Source: Cladosporium sp. IMV 00045
Taxonomy: Eukaryota; Ascomycota; Dothideomycetes; Cladosporiales; Cladosporiaceae
Direction of reading: 5' to 3'
Length of the DNA stretch: 64,000 bases
Assembly: GCA_001931905.2 (NCBI GenBank)
Contig: MSJI02000882.1
Location: 1 to 64,000, forward strand
The position numbers were made by a program, and so were the translations under genes. This document shows positions 33,383-43,859 of this stretch, in pieces. The notes under the pieces are model-generated. The model saw nothing but the letters and a program-made list of their open reading frames with translations. It was not told the DNA's origin and did no database searches. The first letter of the stretch is position 1. Each line of letters opens with the position of its first letter.

Positions 33383-34884
33383 CTACCCTTTAACGAGCAA
33401 TGTTGGAGTTGGATGGTGAGAGGGTCAACCAAGTTGGGTTTGATCACGTTCGCGACAACGCTCATGAGTGATCGAAAGTTGGATGAGTATGGTGATGGTG
33501 TGATAAGATAGTGTTGCGCGTAGAGACAATCGAAGTTTAAGATAACAGAATGCTTAGTTGAATGCGATCGACGGGAGTTGGAGGATGGGTTCTGTTCTGA
33601 TCGAACCTGCCAACCTCGCGCGCACGACGCCATTTTATGTTTTCGTCGCTGATTGCGACTGAGACACACTGGAGCAGAGCCGCAAATACGTACCCCTGTT
33701 GGCCTCCCTCGCACACCACCCCAGCTGGTGAAGTCGAGACGCGGGAGGCTTCGCGCACCGGTGAGAAAGAAAGGCGAATGAGCGGCCCGACGAATTCGTC
33801 ACTTGTATCGGTTCACTGCAGGATTATACGCCACGTTGCTCTGATTGGCTGTTCGGTGCTGTGGGTTGACGGTATCTCTTCACGAATCGTATGGGGCGAG
33901 AGCATGGGCAGTGGTAGACTTGCGTTGCCTTCTTGCTCTCGGCCGCCGACCCGAGTGGGCTTCATGTCTGGGACGGTACGCTTAAGGCAGTGGCTTCGAT
34001 GGGGCGTAGCTCGTTTTTTCAGCTGAGATAGTACAATGCGAATCCCATGCATAGTAACATGGGTTGGTGGCACTTCGCACGCTGTGGTGGGGGCCGATTT
34101 AGAGGTATGTCTGCCTGGTATTTTGTTTATCGCAATGAGGCTCCATCTGATAGCCAGCCTTTGCTAGTACTAACGAGTCCCTTCGCCCTGCGACCGATGC
34201 TTGGTGGTGTTGTTGGTGGCTGAACTCGAGGCGAAGCACGGCTCCGCCCTTCTCCGGCCGCGTGCAGGTTCCCAGACTGTTGATACATTAGCTCGTTCTT
34301 TTTGAGGCCGCCTCAATTTATTCACGCCATCTCTGGCGCAAGAGTCCCACGAGTCTGGTCTAGAGAATGGGGAAAGCGCTTAAGGTAGCGACGAGGGCCT
34401 CAAGGCGATCAGATTTCTTGCCGAGATGCCTAAGCGAAAGAGTGGGGTCGGTACTGTAATAGGCGAGAAGGCAGGAAAAAGCACCTGCAACCATGCAGCC
34501 GATCATCTTCGTCTTTCAGCCCAAGGCCGGCGGCCTCAGCTGGCGTGCTCGAGCGCTTGTTTTCATGCAGGTGCGAATGCACGCTGATCCACTAGATCGC
34601 TGAGGATTGCTTTGAAGGAGTCGGTACCAAATGTGTGGCTAGGTGAATCTTCAGTCCAGAGCGGACTATAGCGTCATATCCTCAGTCGAGGATGCCTTGG
34701 GTCAGCATCTCCTGGTGCCTGCAAGTGTTGGTGAAACACTGACCAAGCGGTACCTCATACTCAACCATTGTACCATTCCTTACTTGTCTTGAATTGTCTG
34801 TTTTGTGGGCACCTGCACGATGTCTCGAATTTCCTCGTTTTTATATTCTTGTGGGCGCAGGTCCGAGGCACGCACGCCTACTAT
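33383..34884. other. 1.5-kb spacer between C2H2 gene start and MFS gene end
   Basis: The left part is the presumed promoter and leader of the C2H2 gene. The rest has no recognisable gene. Confidence 0.5.
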
Positions 34885-36632
34885 TTAGATAGATTTGGCC
34901 AATATCTTGCTCTTCTGCCGCAGCGTTGATCCCAAATAGAAGAAAGCGATAGGAATAGGGATCATGACAGCCGCAACACAGCCAAGAAGGGTACCAGCCC
35001 ATTGTATGCCGAGGTTGGCAAACATTTGGCGGGTGAAAAGTGGGAATCCCGCTGCAATGATAGATCGAAGCATGATGTTGGCCGCAACAGCAGATGCGGC
35101 TCTGTTTATTCATTTGATTAGCTGCGTCGCTCTATAGATATTGCAAATGAGCTGAGACTTACACTGGAAGGTATGCGTCGATCAAGTAGTTGAAACAGGG
35201 CATGAATATGCAAAGCATGCCGGAACCGGTCAGCACACCAGCGCAGGTGGGTGCCATCCAGTGGATGCTAGGATTCCAAGCCGTCCAGGCAAACCTGACG
35301 TAATTGGTCAGCAAGGATTCCGTTTATCTGCCCGGAGGCCGACGATGACGACTAAGACGTACCAAAAGAGGCCAGCAGTGAAAAGAGGTGCTCCAACGAT
35401 AGGATAATCAAGGCGCCACTCAGGAATTGGCACTCCGTTGTTCGCCTTCAATTTCTTGCCATATGAGCCATGCAAAGAAAGGATAACGACGATGGCGATC
35501 ACAACACCGACTATCAAGCCCAAGAATGGAAGTCCTCGTTCACCCGGGTTCATGTCGTAGATCTCGTCGAACACGTATGGATACGCAATCAGAAGTGCAT
35601 AGATGATTCCGTAGATGAACGACATGTAGATAGAAACGAGGAACACAATAGGCTCCGTGAAAAGCATCCTGATGGGTCGAGTGAAGTATTTCCGGACCAT
35701 CTCTTGCGGATCGAACTCAATTCGTTCCTGTCTGGCGTGTATTGCCCAGTTTCCAGTTTCTTTCCGGAGTCGAACCGCCTTCTCGGTCAGGATGAGCGGA
35801 GCAAAGCTCTCGCTAACGAATGCAAGGACGCATGCGGCGTTCAAGAAGCCCAAGATCGCAGGAATATAAAGCGTCCAGCGCCAGCCCAGCGAGCTCATGG
35901 AGATGAATCCTCCCATGAACGGGGCAGCCAATGGTCCGAGGAAGATCGTCAGCGCATAGAGTGTGACGGCCACGCCCCGATAGACATTATTGTACATGTC
36001 TGCCAGCATTCCGGGCACGACGCAGAGCGGACTCACACCGCACACACCCGAGAAAAAGCGACATATAATTAAAGTCTGAATATTCGCTGCAGTTGCGGCA
36101 CCGATGGTGAAAATCGACAGTCCAAGCATTCCGATGAACAACGGCCATCGTCGACCAACAACCTCAGAACCCGGTGCCCATATGATTGGACCAAAGAAAA
36201 ACCCAAGCATGAAAAGACTGGTCCCTAACAAGACAACAAGCTTGCTAACTTCAAACTCGAGGCTGGCATAAGGACCACCGGGAGCGAACAGACCGCTGTT
36301 GAAGGCTGACACAAACGTTCCAAAGCATGCTATTGTTGAGGTGTAGCATCTGATCGACAAGTCAGCACATGTTAGCTCTTACGGAGTTGAGAGATATACT
36401 TTTTCCAACTCGACCAGTTCTGGGGAGAAGTGGGGTCCGCGGGTCCTTCAAAGTCCACCACATAATCTTCCTCTTTGAGTGACGCCGGAACTTTTTTCCC
36501 AGGGGCAATGCATCGAGTATTTGAGAGCAACGAAGGCTTTTCAACATCGCTTTTCCGGGGTGTCGTATAGCCACTGGGCATAGCCAAAGTCCCACTGGAT
36601 TCCAGTGCTGCAGGGTGCTGTGGTGAAATCAT
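34885..36632 (-). CDS. DHA1-type MFS transporter (drug/polyamine exporter class), four exons
   Basis: Exons 36632-36400, 36349-35363, 35294-35163 and 35101-34885 give 522 residues. Introns are 50, 68 and 61 bp. The first uses a GTATAT donor, which joins SPQNWSSWKK to CYTSTIACFGTFVSAF in frame; the more obvious GTAAGA donor 18 bases downstream would lead to a stop. Signatures: DPTSPQNW before span 1, SGLFAPG in span 1, GPIIWAPGSEVVGRRWPLF (span 2 and motif A), LGPLAAPFMGGFI (motif C-like). The last exons add NPSIHWMAPTCAGVLTGSGM and NYLIDAYLP, typical of span 10-11. Family members are plasma-membrane proton antiporters exporting drugs, polyamines or self-made toxins. It is divergent from the Zn2Cys6 regulator. 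Confidence 0.9.
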
Positions 36633-37472
36633 GTTGAACCTGTGAATGTCGTCCCAACCGTCAGGTCCTTATATCGATTGCGTAGGCGCTCTGTTGAAGA
36701 AGCGTCCTCCTCTCTGCGCGAGGGCAGGCTGTGTTTTCTTGGTGATGATGTGCAAGGTGCAGGAGAAATATGCGGACAAAGACGGCACGTGGGCGGTATG
36801 TCAAATTTGACTGTCGCAGACACGATTGCTAATATTCTGGATCTCGGCGACCGTGCATTCATGTTTGAATCCGGGATGCGGCGGGGATATGCGGAAGCGG
36901 CCTCTGTGAATCCTACCTCGTCACGTTTACGCGTTGTTGTGAACTGTTGGAAGACCATGGTGAGGATCGATCGTTTGGCACAACGCATTACTGTCCTATA
37001 AGTGTGGAAAATGTTCCTATAAAGCGTAATAAGTGATCTTGTTGTGAAACTGTAGATAAGCACGCCGCAATAACGCCGCGACTAGAATCGACTGTGGACC
37101 CATGCGACATGGAGAGAGTCTGGGCAATATTGCATTTCGGCCTGTGACAGCGTGGCGAAGACATGACCAAGAAATGTAGGCAAGACGATCCTCTTGGGAC
37201 GATATGATGACAAAATGCTGCGAAAAATGTATATTTCTTCTGTGGTGCAACGATGGAGGAGTCGAAAGGATGAAGTCCGCTGAAGTCAAGCGCGTATTGC
37301 AATATTTCGGGTCACGTGCAGCTGGGCATGGGGCTGAACAAGGCGGACTGGAGGCGAGGACTCCAGTCCGAGTCGCGCTATTCTGCTGACTCAAGCATCG
37401 TTGCCATCCATCCAACGACCATCACTGGTACATACATGTACTGCTCTGTATACTAATATTTCATGATGAACC
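36633..37472. promoter_or_regulatory. Divergent promoter, MFS transporter (-) / Zn2Cys6 regulator (+)
   Basis: These 840 bp between outward-facing genes could let the regulator control the transporter and itself. Several CGG and CCG triplets occur, but I could not pick a convincing paired CGGnCCG site by eye. Confidence 0.45.
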
Positions 37473-39260
37473 ATGGAAGACCAGCTGCCACTCAACTCAC
37501 ACGCGGTCGATGGCACGAAACGCCAATCTTCGACCGGCCCATCAACGACAGCTCACGCGCGGAGAATGCGCGCGAGGAAGGCCTGCGAACCATGCCGTGA
37601 AAGAAAACGCAAGTGTGACGGTGGAAATCCCTGTAGTTGCTGCGTCCGCTACGAGTACGATTGTTATTATTTCTCCGTCCGCGAGAGGCGTGGACTGAAC
37701 CCATCTGCGCAACACCACCCTTCACATGTTGCTTCTCCCCCAACCTCGGAATCTCACACTGCCCCTACCGCGCCACCGGCTGTGCGAGATGTATCAGCTC
37801 CCTCACCAGGCCCGAGTAGTCAACTGCAGTCCTTGGAGGCAAATTCTGGAGCCGCCTTTGTGAGAAAGCTGGCGCTGGGCATTGATCCAGCAAATGCCCC
37901 AAGGCTGCATCTTTTTGCATGGAATCTGTTTCTCGGCGCGAGGAAGTTGATTCGGGAATCCACAGGACCGGAGATTACGAAAATCATTCCTCAAGCGACG
38001 ATGCAGAGTTTGTTCTCAATATATCTGGAAAAGGTCGACCCTTGCTATGGCTTCATTGATCGCATCGTCCTGGAACAGCGGATTCAATCTCGTTGGGACA
38101 TAGGCGTGCTGCCAGGCCCGTATGACGCCGTCCTGTGCGGAGTTGCTGCTCTCGGTCTTCTTTTCTCGCAAAGGTTTGTCTCGGAAATCGAGCTTGACCT
38201 TGTAGAATCGGCAAGGCGAACGTTAGAACAATCATCAACGGAGGCGCACCCCGGCATAGACATTGTGACCGGCTGGGTCCTTCGTGTCGCTTACTTGAGA
38301 ATGACCGCGTCCCCTCACATGGCATGGATGGCCAGCTGTACTTTGATGCACACGGTTGAGGCTTCTGGTATCCACTCAGCACACATGTCAGAGAACATCC
38401 CTGGGATACAACGCGAGACCTTCGCCGCGCCTGAGCTTTGCAGACGCTTGTTTGGTGTTGCCAAGCACATGAATGTATGGATGTCTTTCGATCTCGGTCG
38501 CTCAAGGGTCATCTTGCACAATGCTACACATGAAGGGCCTTCGTTCCGCCCAGGCGACTCTACTGCAGAGCTGCTGGGATTGCTACCCTGGTCAGAAAGT
38601 CTTGACCCTGGCAAAGATGTAGACCTGCCCAGCTTAAAGGCCACGCTATCAAGTGTCCTGGACAGGGAACTTACAATACCATCCACGATACTGGCGCACT
38701 GCAACCTAGTCCTGTGTCTATGCCGTCGGCTGCGGGCACTCGACTACGTGATATCTGGAGACCTTCTGGACAGAATCCTGGCATTGACGGCCAAAAGCAC
38801 GCGCTGCGCACAGGCAAATCTGGACATGGGCAGTGTGTGGCATCACACTGCAAACGTACCCTTCCAGATTGTGTGCATCCTCCTCGCTTTCGACACGCCT
38901 TCGTCCATCGCCCAGCTCGGCGACGCCATTGGCGTGTTGAAGAACGCCGCTCAGCTCTACGAAACAGAAGCAGCAAGGGAAGCTTGTAACACGGCCTGTC
39001 TGCTTGTGCTACTGCATCAAAAGCGTAAAGAGGCAGACACGAAGAGCTTATCGAACGTTCTCCAGGCTTACTCACCCACGCCCTTTGCTGAGACGCAAGC
39101 GGCTCCGAACCTCACAGCCAACACGAATGGAATCCATAGCTGGAATGACTCTTCGTGGCTGGACGATCTCATGATAGACATGCCGAACTTGCAAGGCTTC
39201 GACATAGGCCAGATTCTCGATGGGACTAGTCTTTGGGACACGCCCGCGCTATGGTCATGA
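37473..39260 (+). CDS. Zn2Cys6 binuclear-cluster transcription factor
   Basis: Single exon, 595 residues. The zinc cluster is at residues 38-64: Cys at 38, 41, 48, 54, 57 and 64 (C-x2-C-x6-C-x5-C-x2-C-x6-C), with basic RERKRK between the second and third Cys. A Pro/Ser linker follows. The middle (about 165-400) resembles a fungal-specific regulatory domain: FSIYLEKVDPCYGFID, YDAVLCGVAALGLLFSQ, WMASCTLMHTVEASGIH, RRLFGVAKHMNVWMSFDLGRS. The C-terminal 40 residues are acidic and Trp-rich (SWNDSSWLDDLMIDMPNLQGFD), like an activation segment. Position beside an MFS gene and a laccase fragment suggests a pathway-specific regulator. That is inference. Confidence 0.9.
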   Translation: MEDQLPLNSHAVDGTKRQSSTGPSTTAHARRMRARKACEPCRERKRKCDGGNPCSCCVRYEYDCYYFSVRERRGLNPSAQHHPSHVASPPTSESHTAPTAPPAVRDVSAPSPGPSSQLQSLEANSGAAFVRKLALGIDPANAPRLHLFAWNLFLGARKLIRESTGPEITKIIPQATMQSLFSIYLEKVDPCYGFIDRIVLEQRIQSRWDIGVLPGPYDAVLCGVAALGLLFSQRFVSEIELDLVESARRTLEQSSTEAHPGIDIVTGWVLRVAYLRMTASPHMAWMASCTLMHTVEASGIHSAHMSENIPGIQRETFAAPELCRRLFGVAKHMNVWMSFDLGRSRVILHNATHEGPSFRPGDSTAELLGLLPWSESLDPGKDVDLPSLKATLSSVLDRELTIPSTILAHCNLVLCLCRRLRALDYVISGDLLDRILALTAKSTRCAQANLDMGSVWHHTANVPFQIVCILLAFDTPSSIAQLGDAIGVLKNAAQLYETEAAREACNTACLLVLLHQKRKEADTKSLSNVLQAYSPTPFAETQAAPNLTANTNGIHSWNDSSWLDDLMIDMPNLQGFDIGQILDGTSLWDTPALWS

Positions 39261-39779
39261 TCAGGATGATTTGATAAACTCGGAAACCAGCAATATGCTA
39301 CGCCCGTTATGGCTGGTACATACTCTTACCGACGAAACAACAGGATAGAGGCGACACGCGTCGAAATCCGCGATAAAAAGAAATCGCGTACACTGAGATT
39401 CGCGTTCCGTTCGAGAAATGGACGAATGTCCGACATTGCGGGAGATAATAGAATCTCCGTTCTCGCTGTGCTAGTACCATCGACCACAGAATATCGAAGT
39501 TAGTGCCACGCCATCAAGAGAATGGATGACCAATGGGGGCATCTCCGTTCTACTCCTCCTGTATAGAGCATCGAAAGCGGCACCATGCCATCGAGAGACT
39601 TGACAAACACTTTCTCTTCCAGATGAGCCTGATGCCTACAAAACTCATTTGTACTATAGGCAATGTAACATACGAGATCAGACATTCAAACCAAGAGCGA
39701 AAATGCAAGCTCAACATGGAGAAGCTCTATCATTTTCAAAAATCTAGATCTATCAAATAAACCCCCCTGAGATCGAAGC
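39261..39779. other. Spacer between regulator gene and laccase fragment
   Basis: 519 bp between two 3' ends. No gene recognised. Confidence 0.5.
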
Positions 39780-40110
39780 TTAGATACCAGAGTCGTGCTT
39801 AGCGTACACGGGGTTCCTGGCATAGTCGTCCCAAGCACTGCACTGGCTGTCGAACTCGCTGGGGAAGCTCTCAACCTGGCCGATTCTGTCGGCCTGCTCG
39901 AGGAATTGGACGGCCAAACCCTCATCGGCGTGCCATGCTATGTGGCAGTGTAAAACTGAAATTTAGGCGTTAGTTTGCGTTTATAATAACATAGATGGGT
40001 TTGGAAATGGTTTGGAAATGGTTTGGGGGCAGGGGGGAGGGCTGGGGGGCTGGGGGCGGATTTTCACTTACCCCATGCGCCAGGGTTACGTAGGAACTCA
40101 AGCAACGCGC
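39780..40110 (-). pseudogene. Laccase / multicopper oxidase, 3'-terminal fragment (two last exons only)
   Basis: Exon 39955-39780 and the end of a preceding exon (from about 40110 down to 40072) are joined by a 116-bp intron (GTAAGT..TTTCAG). The splice gives NPGAWVLHCHIAWHADEGL, the type-1/type-3 copper site of multicopper oxidases (HCHIAWH). It continues through FLEQADRIGQVESFPSEF and ends CSAWDDYARNPVYAKHDSGI plus stop, a normal laccase C-terminus. Upstream of about 40110 the laccase similarity stops, and a different gene occupies the other strand from 40144. About 90% of the enzyme and three copper-ligand blocks are missing, so it cannot be active. Splice sites and frame remain clean, so truncation looks fairly recent. 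Confidence 0.8.
40003..40060 (+). repeat. G-rich tract inside the laccase-fragment intron
   Basis: Three tandem GGTTTGGAAAT-like units run into consecutive G-runs of 5-6 (GGGGG, GGGGGG, GGGGGG, GGGGG) on the plus strand. The pattern is able in principle to form a G-quadruplex. On the gene's own strand it is a C-rich intron tract. Confidence 0.7.
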
Positions 40111-40143
40111 TATATATTTGCCTCAAGTGCCAGAACGATTACA

Positions 40144-40954
40144 ATGTTGTTGCGCCTGGTTGCAAGCAATAGATATGCTGCCGCAAAAGTTGAGATGAGG
40201 TCTAGAAATCCCGATTTCCTAATCGAGGTTTGCCGGCCAGAGGCCGGGGCCTGGGATTGGCCAGACCTCACGTCTCACTTCACTTTGTTTCTGGCTCTGC
40301 AGGGATATAAGTATGCCGTGAGTTTCATCCAGATACACTTATAATTTGCGTGTACTAGCCATGCGAGGAAGCAATGGTTTACTGATGCATTTTCCAGGTT
40401 CCAATTTCCGAATACGATCGGTTACGAAAGCCGTTTCGACGGCCCCCAAGAATACGTCCTCGTGCCTCCGGAGGTTAAAACGGAGGGAGATCCCTCGGCC
40501 ATCATTTGGCCAACTACAGACGTCCCTGCGGCACCTAGTGCCGATCCTCGCCCTCCCTCCCCCCCGACCCTGCCGCCGCCGCCGCCGCACGAGTGGCCTG
40601 AAGGGTCATGGACCCTCGACTTCCCGGTGCCGCCTCAAGAGCGGCTAGACATAGGCTCGCTGGACGAGCCCGCCATCAAGGTCCGTGAGAGGCCTTATAA
40701 AGCAGTAGGGAGGAAGAGGAAGGCAGAGGAGATGGAGAAGGAGGAGGAATGGGAGGAGGCGGTAGAGACGGAGGAGGAGGAGAAAGAGCCGGAGGTGATG
40801 GTGTTGGACGAGAGCGATGAGGTGGAGGTCGACGAGCCTGCCACTCCGTAAGTTTCAACATCTATTAGCAGACAGAGTGCACTGATGGCATGCTAATATA
40901 GACAGGGAACCTCGCCCTCGCCGCCGCCTGGTTCGTGGGCTGAGGAAGCGTTAG
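40144..40954 (+). CDS. Unrecognised protein with Pro-rich, acidic and basic segments, three exons
   Basis: Proposed exons 40144-40310, 40398-40847 and 40906-40954 give 221 residues. Introns of 87 bp (GTATGC..TTCCAG) and 58 bp (GTAAGT..GACAG) both restore frame. The N-terminal third looks folded (RNPDFLIEVCRPEAGAWDWP, HFTLFLALQGYKF, ESRFDGPQEYVLVPPE). Next come a Pro-rich stretch (PPSPPTLPPPPP), a block DFPVPPQERLDIGS, a KRK motif, a long Glu-rich acidic run, and a basic tail ending RLVRGLRKR. This suggests a nuclear or nucleic-acid-associated protein, by inference only. I do not recognise it. The start is uncertain: the frame is open upstream and could belong to a longer gene or a host-gene fragment beside the repeat island. 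Confidence 0.45.
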
Positions 40955-41570
40955 CAGAAAGCCCTCTTATTTTTATATTGGTACTATGCTTATCGGGTAT
41001 TTTTACCCTTTATGGGGGGTCTTCGGACCCTCATCGGTTTCGTTAGGGCGTGCCCTTTCGAGCTTCCCGGGAAATCAGAGCAAAAGCCTTCGACTTCAAT
41101 CGCACGTCTCCCGCGGATGATTCTGCCAGCCTTGTGCTTGCAGGATGCCGGAGGGGGTCCATGTGAGACCTCTGGAGCGTATCGCTTCTGCACAGGTTCG
41201 TCAGACAGTATCCCGTTGTTGACAACACTTCCGCTGACGCAATGAGAGCTCAGATTGCAACAACAAGCCTACGAAGCCAGGCATTCGATCTTACCTGTCA
41301 CTGTCAACCCTGGCCGTCGGCAAATGTCGGATCTCACGCTTCTCCGGTCCTTGGTCGTTTTGGCACATGTAGGTGCGGTTTGTGGTATATTTTCGGCGCC
41401 TGTGGACGTACGCTAAGGTCCAACAAAGCTCCGCTTGTGCCAGCAAAATCTGGCGGTAATTGAGTGCCCTCAGAAGATGGAAGCGGCGTGGCCGCTGTAC
41501 GCGTGGGCAACAGTTTTTTCGCCTAAGACTTGGTGAGTTACAAGCGACGACCTGTGGATATGAGAAAAGA
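40955..41570. other. Spacer left of CxxC ORF
   Basis: About 600 bp with ordinary composition, containing a short T-rich 3' region of the preceding gene and a small palindromic GGGTCTTCGGACCC hairpin near 41020. No gene is seen. Confidence 0.45.
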
Positions 41571-41849
41571 CTAGCTGACCAGACATTGTGAGCAGGTCTT
41601 CAGAAGATCTTTCCTGCCTGGTTTTGCGAACATGGTCACGGGCTTTTGCTGCAAGCATCTGATGCATGACTTCGTCTCGATCATCTCGGCCACTATCGCC
41701 TTTACCGCAGGACGGGATTTAATCGGCGTCAGTGAGGAGAGCTGCGAGCCAGAGGTTGAGTTCGAGTCTGAGTCTGGACGGTATCCTGATGACGAGCCTG
41801 CACTCGCCACTTCTGTCTCCGCAGCATCGAGTCCCGCAGATCGATTCAT
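41571..41849 (-). CDS. Small hypothetical protein with paired CxxC motifs
   Basis: The frame from Met at 41849 encodes a Ser-rich start (MNRSAGLDAAETEVASAGSS). It ends with CIRCLQQKPVTMF, KPGRKDLLKTCSQCLVS and a stop, i.e. C-x2-C..C-x2-C with 19-20 residues between pairs, like a small zinc-binding knot. The last codons could instead be the beginning of an intron. The opposite strand also has a long frame (41632-41988), so coding status is uncertain. It may be a fragment of a larger gene cut near the repeat island. Confidence 0.35.
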   Translation of the reverse strand: MNRSAGLDAAETEVASAGSSSGYRPDSDSNSTSGSQLSSLTPIKSRPAVKAIVAEMIETKSCIRCLQQKPVTMFAKPGRKDLLKTCSQCLVS

Positions 41850-42280
41850 TGAGATCGTCCGAATCAAGTCGCAGGTGGAAGCACCACATATGAAGCTAGT
41901 GGGTTTGTTCAGCAATGATGCGCATACCCACATGCGAGACAAATGGTTGTCAGAAGTCAATCGTGTGGCCTGCAAGATGCTGCGCTAGAGCGGTGAGAGG
42001 CAGGTACAGCGAGGATACTTGGCACTAGCCTACCTAGGTATCTTCCTTCTCAGAACAGCTCAGATAGTGACAATAACAACAACCGTCTCAAAGACCAATT
42101 GCAATTCCCACTGCAGCCGAAGGTGGGGCTGAGTGCGGATTCCAGGCAGTCGTGGGTGGCTACGGGGTTCCTGCTGTTGGAGGGCTTCGCAGGTGTCGTC
42201 CTTTGTCAGATAGCAGTGCGTCCTGCCGGTGCCAGCGGAAGATCCTGCTCGTCTGGCTTACTTCGCCCGGCAGTGGCCCG
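41850..42280. other. Unique sequence up to the repeat-island border
   Basis: Ordinary composition with normal CpA/TpG. No gene recognised. Confidence 0.5.
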
Positions 42281-42356
42281 GGCGTTAGTTAGGCTGAAAT
42301 TCTAACTTTATATGGGGATCCCCATACAAACCTAGAGAGCTAGCCTAACTAACGCC
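42281..42356. repeat. Double palindrome at the left border of the RIP island
   Basis: GGCGTTAGTTAGGCT (42281-42295) is repeated exactly inverted at 42342-42356. Between them lies a perfect 16-bp palindrome TATGGGGATCCCCATA at 42311-42326. CpA/TpG-free DNA begins just to the right. It could be a transposon terminus, a foldback element or the recombination border. Confidence 0.8.
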
Positions 42357-42539
42357 TATATCCAGTTTTTTTTTACCTTACTATTAACTCCTAAAAAGGA
42401 CCTTATTATTAGGTTTATAGTAGTATAGGTATTAAAAGGAATTTTAGTATTAAAAAGTATTACTAGTATTATAGGATATAATAGTTTAGGCTAATTAGCT
42501 AGAGTTTAGAGTCTATTTTAGTATTAGTTTAAAGCGTAG

Positions 42540-43800
42540 ATTTAGTATTTATTCTAGGAGCTAGTTTAAAAGAAGTATATTTATTCTTACTTACTACTAT
42601 TAGATATAGTAGTAGAACTATTTTTTATAATTTATAGAAGATATATAAGAGTCGTAAAATAATAATAATAATAATAGTTACTAGAAATACCTAATTTATT
42701 TATTTCTATTACTTTTTAAACTAATAAGCTATAATAGAAGTAATAGCTAGTAGTAGGAAGTTAACTAAGAGGTAGGCTTCTTAGGTATAAATAATAGAGA
42801 GTATTAATAATCTAACTAATTAATATACTTAGATAGTAAATTTAAGTACTAGCTTTATTACTTAGATTAAGTATAAAGCTCTTATAAACTATAGACTAAC
42901 TCTAAACCTATATACTAAAAAGACTTATATAGAATATACTCTACTTTATTATCTTAAGAGTAATAGAGTAGTAGAATATATAGAGTAATAGAGTATATTA
43001 CGTAATCTATAACCTACTCTAGAGGTAGGCTATACTTATTAGTATAGAGTAGTTTTCCTATAACGCGCTATATACGTTCTTACTATCCTAGGGTTATTAT
43101 ACTATTTTCTTTCTAGCCTAGCGTAGTTTCTATACTAAGTTAAAAATAGTCTTATACTCTATAATCTTTTATTATTATAGCTTTCTATAATACCTCCTCT
43201 TTATATTAAGTATAATAGTACTTAACGTCGACTTAAACTTACTAAAATTATTAATAACTTTAGAGATACTATAGTTAAGAAATATAGTACCTATATAAAA
43301 CATAACTATATATATAAAGTATACGTCTATTCTAGTTACTATAATAAGTATATCTATCGTAACTAACGCTATAACGTAAAAGTAACTTAAAATAAGTTTT
43401 ACTACCTTATCGATAAGAAAAAGAAACTAAAACGTAATATTAATAAAACTTTCTCTACTTAGGCTAATACTTTAGAAGCGCTTTATATAGCGCGCGCTTA
43501 AGAGGAGCGCTTACGCTAGTAGATAGATTTAATTAATAAATAAGTAGAAGAAGCTATTTCTATAGAATTCTATTCTATAGAGGAATAGAAAGTAAAAGAG
43601 GTACTTAATACTTCTAAAGTAGATAACTCTAGCTTAGCTTTTTAATTCTTTCCTAAAACCTAGAGATATCTAGATAATATACTTAATAGTTTCTAGGAGA
43701 ACTTACTTAATTCTAAACTCTTAGAAGAGTTAGGTTTTACTCCTAGTAGTAGTATTAATAAAAGTCTATAATTAGCTTCCTTAAATTAAAGTCGCTTTTA
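42540..43800 (+). pseudogene. Undetermined repeat ORF relic (plus strand)
   Basis: At about 43455-43630 a plus-strand frame reads as charged coding-like sequence interrupted only by TAA/TAG where Gln or Trp would fit (ANTLEAL, ARA-EERLR, EEAISIEFYSIEE). Basic stretches (KKKKLKRN) precede it. It lies outside the recognisable pol of the minus-strand Gypsy element. It could be a DNA-transposon protein or another retroelement part; I cannot tell. Confidence 0.4.
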
Positions 43801-43859
43801 ATCTACTAGGTATTTTCTATATAGTTATATTCTATCTACTTAATAAGATATTATTTCTA

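Noticed and set aside
34885..40110. Assigning the MFS/regulator/laccase set to a named toxin cluster
   Set aside because: Gene classes are too common and no synthase is present; without synteny or phylogeny a named pathway would be a guess.
41632..41988. 118-codon plus-strand frame opposite the CxxC ORF
   Set aside because: No motif; the minus-strand reading has the more structured Cys pattern. Neither is certain.
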